From Prevotella sp. (lineage in GTDB: Bacteria; Bacteroidota; Bacteroidia; Bacteroidales; Bacteroidaceae): a DNA stretch of 64,000 nucleotides. Within the stretch, counting starts at the first letter, position 1. Each line of letters starts with the position of its first letter. The notes under the pieces were generated by a model. That model saw only the letters and a program-made list of their open reading frames with translations, was not told where the DNA came from and searched no databases. The stretch covers positions 1-64,000 of the forward strand of contig JAILEG010000043.1 in assembly GCA_024688365.1 (NCBI GenBank). The letters run 5' to 3'. Made by a program: the position numbers and the translations under genes. Below, piece after piece: positions 61,504 to 64,000 of the stretch.

Positions 61504-61575
61504 GGTCCCTTCGTCTATCGGTTAGGACGAGAGATTTTCATTCTCTAAAGAGCAGTTCGACTCTGCTAGGGACTA
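61504..61575 (+). tRNA. tRNA-Glu (anticodon TTC)
   Basis: A 72-nt cloverleaf. Acceptor arms GGTCCCT / AGGGACT (first pair G-U). D arm GTC-TATCGGTTAG-GAC. Anticodon stem AGAGA / TCTCT with loop TTTTCAT, giving anticodon TTC at 61537-61539. T arm AGCAG-TTCGACT-CTGCT. CCA is not encoded. It probably shares a transcript with rpsT, 27 bp downstream. Confidence 0.93.
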
Positions 61576-61602
61576 CAGATAAAATAAAAGAAGAAAACAA
61601 AG

Positions 61603-61857
61603 ATGGCAAATCACAAATCATCATTGAAGAGAATCCGTCAGGACAAAGTTAGGACGTTGCACAACAAATATTATGCAAAGACCATGCGTAATGCTGTTCG
61701 CAAGTTGCGCAACATGACTGACAAGGAAGAGGCAGCAAAGCTCTATCCTACCGTGCAGAAGATGCTGGACAAGTTGGCTAAGACCAATATTATCCACAAG
61801 AACAAGGCAGCCAACCTGAAGTCTGCCCTCTGCAAGCATGTAGCAGCACTTGCATAA
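61603..61857 (+). CDS. rpsT: 30S ribosomal protein bS20
   Basis: An 84-residue, very basic protein beginning [20 protein letters not shown], then [14 protein letters not shown], and ending with [19 protein letters not shown]. It binds 16S rRNA in the 30S body. Length and start are those of the bS20 family. It follows tRNA-Glu and ends at a terminator at 61896. Confidence 0.95.
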   Translation: MANHKSSLKRIRQDKVRTLHNKYYAKTMRNAVRKLRNMTDKEEAAKLYPTVQKMLDKLAKTNIIHKNKAANLKSALCKHVAALA

Positions 61858-61895
61858 GACAAACTTTCAGTCATAGCTGAGACGAATAATAAGGG

Positions 61896-61928
61896 CCGTA
61901 ATCCACAAGGATTACGGCTTTCTTTTTA
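61896..61928 (+). terminator. terminator after rpsT
   Basis: GCCGTAATCC (61896-61905), loop ACAA, GGATTACGGC (61910-61919), then TTTCTTTTT. Confidence 0.92.
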
Positions 61929-61974
61929 AGTGTTTTTTGCAACATTTTATTTCCACATGTAAAGGAAAAACCGT

Positions 61975-61982
61975 ATCTTTGC
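61975..61982 (+). promoter_or_regulatory. promoter -7 box of gyrB
   Basis: TATCTTTG, 25 bases before the gyrB ATG; the -33 element is weak. Confidence 0.6.
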
Positions 61983-62007
61983 ATAAGATAAGAACAATCT
62001 AAGGAAA

Positions 62008-63981
62008 ATGGCAGAAATTCAAGAAAACGAGAATAACTACTCCGCCAGTAACATCCAGGTCCTGGAGGGCCTGGAGGCAGTGCGCAAGCGTCCTGCCATG
62101 TACATTGGAGACATTAGCGAGAAGGGACTCCACCACCTGATCAATGAGACCGTTGACAACTCTATCGACGAGGCAATGGCAGGCTACTGTCAGAACATTG
62201 AGGTTACCATCAACGAGGACAACTCTGTGACCGTTGAGGATGATGGCCGTGGTATCCCTGTTGATGAGCATAAGAAGCTACACAAGAGCGCTCTTGAAGT
62301 CGTCATGACCGTACTGCACGCAGGTGGTAAGTTCGACAAGGGTTCGTACAAGGTCAGCGGCGGTCTGCATGGTGTCGGTGTGAGCTGTGTGAACGCTCTC
62401 TCCACACACATGAAGTCTCAGGTCTTCCGTGACGGGAAAATCTACCAGCAGGAATATGCGAAGGGAAAGCCCCTCTATGCCGTAAAGGTCGTCGGCGAGA
62501 CCGAGAAGACCGGAACACGCCAACAATTCTGGCCGGACGGAGAAATCTTCACCACCACGACTTTCCAGTGGGACATTGTTGCCCGCCGCATGCGAGAGCT
62601 GGCTTATCTGAATGCCGGCATCCGCATCACCCTCACCGACCTGCGCCCTGACCCGGAAACGGGCAAGACCCGCACAGAGGTCTTCCATGCAAAGGACGGA
62701 CTGAAGGAGTTTGTCCGCTATGTTGACCGCCACCGCCAGCATCTCTTCGATGACGTTGTCTACCTCAAGACTGAGAAACAGAACATTCCCATCGAGGTGG
62801 CCGTGATGTACAATACCGACTACACGGAGAACATCCACTCTTATGTCAACAACATCAACACCATTGAGGGTGGAACCCACCTGCAGGGTTTCCGTGCCGC
62901 ACTGACGCGTACACTGAAGAGCTATGCTGACAACGACCCGCAGATTTCCAAACAGATTGAGAAAGCGAAAATTGAGATTGCCGGTGAGGACTTCCGTGAA
63001 GGTCTGACGGCCGTCATCTCCATCAAGGTGGCAGAACCCCAGTTTGAGGGTCAGACCAAGACCAAGTTGGGCAACAGCGAGGTGTCAGGTGCCGTACAGC
63101 AGGCTGTTGGCGAGGCACTGGCTGACTACCTGGAGGAGCATCCGAATGAGGCAAAGATGATTTGCAACAAGGTCATTCTTGCTGCGACTGCCCGCATCGC
63201 TGCCCGCAAGGCACGTGAGAGCGTACAGCGCAAGAACGTCATGAGCGGCGGCGGACTGCCAGGCAAACTGGCAGACTGTTCCAACAAGGACCCCAAGGAC
63301 TGTGAGATATTCCTCGTCGAGGGTGACTCCGCCGGCGGTTCAGCCAAACAGGGACGTGACCGTTACACACAGGCCATCCTACCGCTCCGTGGTAAGATTC
63401 TGAATGTCGAGAAGGTGCAGCGTCACCGTGTGTTCGAGGCAGAGTCTGTCATGAATATCATCCAGTCAATCGGTGTCCGTTTCGGTGTCGAGGAGGAGAG
63501 CGATTTCGAGGCCAACACCGACAAACTGCGCTATGACAAGATTATCATCATGACCGATGCCGATGTCGATGGCTCGCACATTGACACCCTCATCATGACC
63601 CTCTTTTATCGCTACATGCCGAAAGTCATTGAGGAAGGACACCTGTACATCGCCACCCCACCCCTCTACAAGTGTACCTACAAGAAGGTAAGCGAATATT
63701 GCTACACCGAACAGCAGCGACAGGCTTTCCTTGACAAGTACGGCAATGGCAGTGAGGATGGCAAGACCATCCACACCCAGCGTTATAAAGGTCTTGGCGA
63801 GATGAACCCTGAACAGCTCTGGGAAACAACCATGGACCCCAAGACCCGTCTGCTGAAACAGGTGACCATTGAGAATGCGGCCGATGCCGATGAGATATTC
63901 TCCATGCTCATGGGTGATGACGTTGAGCCGCGCCGTGAGTTCATTGAACAGAATGCTACTTATGCCAACATTGACGCATAA
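62008..63981 (+). CDS. gyrB: DNA gyrase subunit B
   Basis: A 657-residue type IIA topoisomerase subunit. GHKL ATPase: RKRPAMYIGDISEKGLHHL, ETVDNSIDEAMAGY (N-box), VEDDGRGIPVDEH, then SGGLHGVGVSCVNALS. Transducer lysine region around QTKTKLGNSEV. TOPRIM: FLVEGDSAGGSAKQGRDR (about 433-450) and TDADVDGSHI. C-terminal YKGLGEMNPEQLWETTM. It supercoils DNA with GyrA. Preferred over ParE because of the Gly-rich motifs and length typical of Bacteroidetes GyrB without the long insertion. Confidence 0.93.
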   Translation: MAEIQENENNYSASNIQVLEGLEAVRKRPAMYIGDISEKGLHHLINETVDNSIDEAMAGYCQNIEVTINEDNSVTVEDDGRGIPVDEHKKLHKSALEVVMTVLHAGGKFDKGSYKVSGGLHGVGVSCVNALSTHMKSQVFRDGKIYQQEYAKGKPLYAVKVVGETEKTGTRQQFWPDGEIFTTTTFQWDIVARRMRELAYLNAGIRITLTDLRPDPETGKTRTEVFHAKDGLKEFVRYVDRHRQHLFDDVVYLKTEKQNIPIEVAVMYNTDYTENIHSYVNNINTIEGGTHLQGFRAALTRTLKSYADNDPQISKQIEKAKIEIAGEDFREGLTAVISIKVAEPQFEGQTKTKLGNSEVSGAVQQAVGEALADYLEEHPNEAKMICNKVILAATARIAARKARESVQRKNVMSGGGLPGKLADCSNKDPKDCEIFLVEGDSAGGSAKQGRDRYTQAILPLRGKILNVEKVQRHRVFEAESVMNIIQSIGVRFGVEEESDFEANTDKLRYDKIIIMTDADVDGSHIDTLIMTLFYRYMPKVIEEGHLYIATPPLYKCTYKKVSEYCYTEQQRQAFLDKYGNGSEDGKTIHTQRYKGLGEMNPEQLWETTMDPKTRLLKQVTIENAADADEIFSMLMGDDVEPRREFIEQNATYANIDA

Positions 63982-64000
63982 CCATTATACAATAACATAT

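Overview
The window looks like a Bacteroidales chromosome, most likely Prevotella or a close relative. The reasons are the many TAnnTTTG -7 promoter boxes (several with TTTG or TTG about 19-21 bases upstream), a type III glutamine synthetase, a GlsA/GlsB-type lipid acyltransferase pair, LL-diaminopimelate aminotransferase, secreted lipoproteins with acidic residues after the lipobox cysteine, and a long division/cell-wall cluster starting with mraZ. The genus is an inference; no 16S gene is present.

Left part (1-18.2 kb): the 3' end of an IS30-type transposase, a small lipoprotein, a twice-frameshifted membrane gene, then a surface-glycan region. On the minus strand are two paralogous polytopic membrane proteins, a GtrA-type flippase, a TlpA-like thioredoxin and an outer-membrane barrel. 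A tightly coupled operon follows (sulfatase-fold phosphoethanolamine transferase, two acyltransferase-3 proteins, UbiA-type prenyltransferase, HAD phosphatase). On the plus strand is a LicD / TarI-IspD / SDR / glycosyltransferase operon. Together these probably build and decorate a lipid-linked or surface polysaccharide.

Middle (18.8-39.7 kb): a secreted TonB-C-like protein, a DUF2339 membrane protein, an M13 peptidase, a GHKL ATPase with a STAS-like partner, dapL, bcp, a TIGR02757 protein, two lipoproteins, a PIF1-like helicase, a membrane-anchored AraC-type regulator, glnN, and the acyltransferase pair. Two previously unlisted small genes (27 and 26 codons), each with its own promoter and terminator, lie at 31.3-31.5 kb (minus) and 35.1-35.3 kb (plus).

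Right part (39.9-64 kb): the dcw cluster mraZ-rsmH-ftsL-ftsI-murE-mraY-murD-ftsW-murG-murC-ftsQ-ftsA-ftsZ, with a three-repeat MraZ operator and an extra promoter before murG. Then come a DUF1648 protein, a probable type II restriction-modification pair, recO, tRNA-Glu, rpsT and gyrB. MurE carries the DNPR motif of meso-diaminopimelate ligases, which fits dapL.

Most unusual signal: four intergenic arrays (3968-4033, 18276-18380, 28595-28660, 56349-56436), each a tandem set of quasi-palindromic units with an exact 22-bp period. The unit sequence differs from array to array except for one related pair, and all four lie just 3' of a gene or operon end. They look like one family of extragenic repeats, possibly phased protein-binding sites or transcript-end structures.
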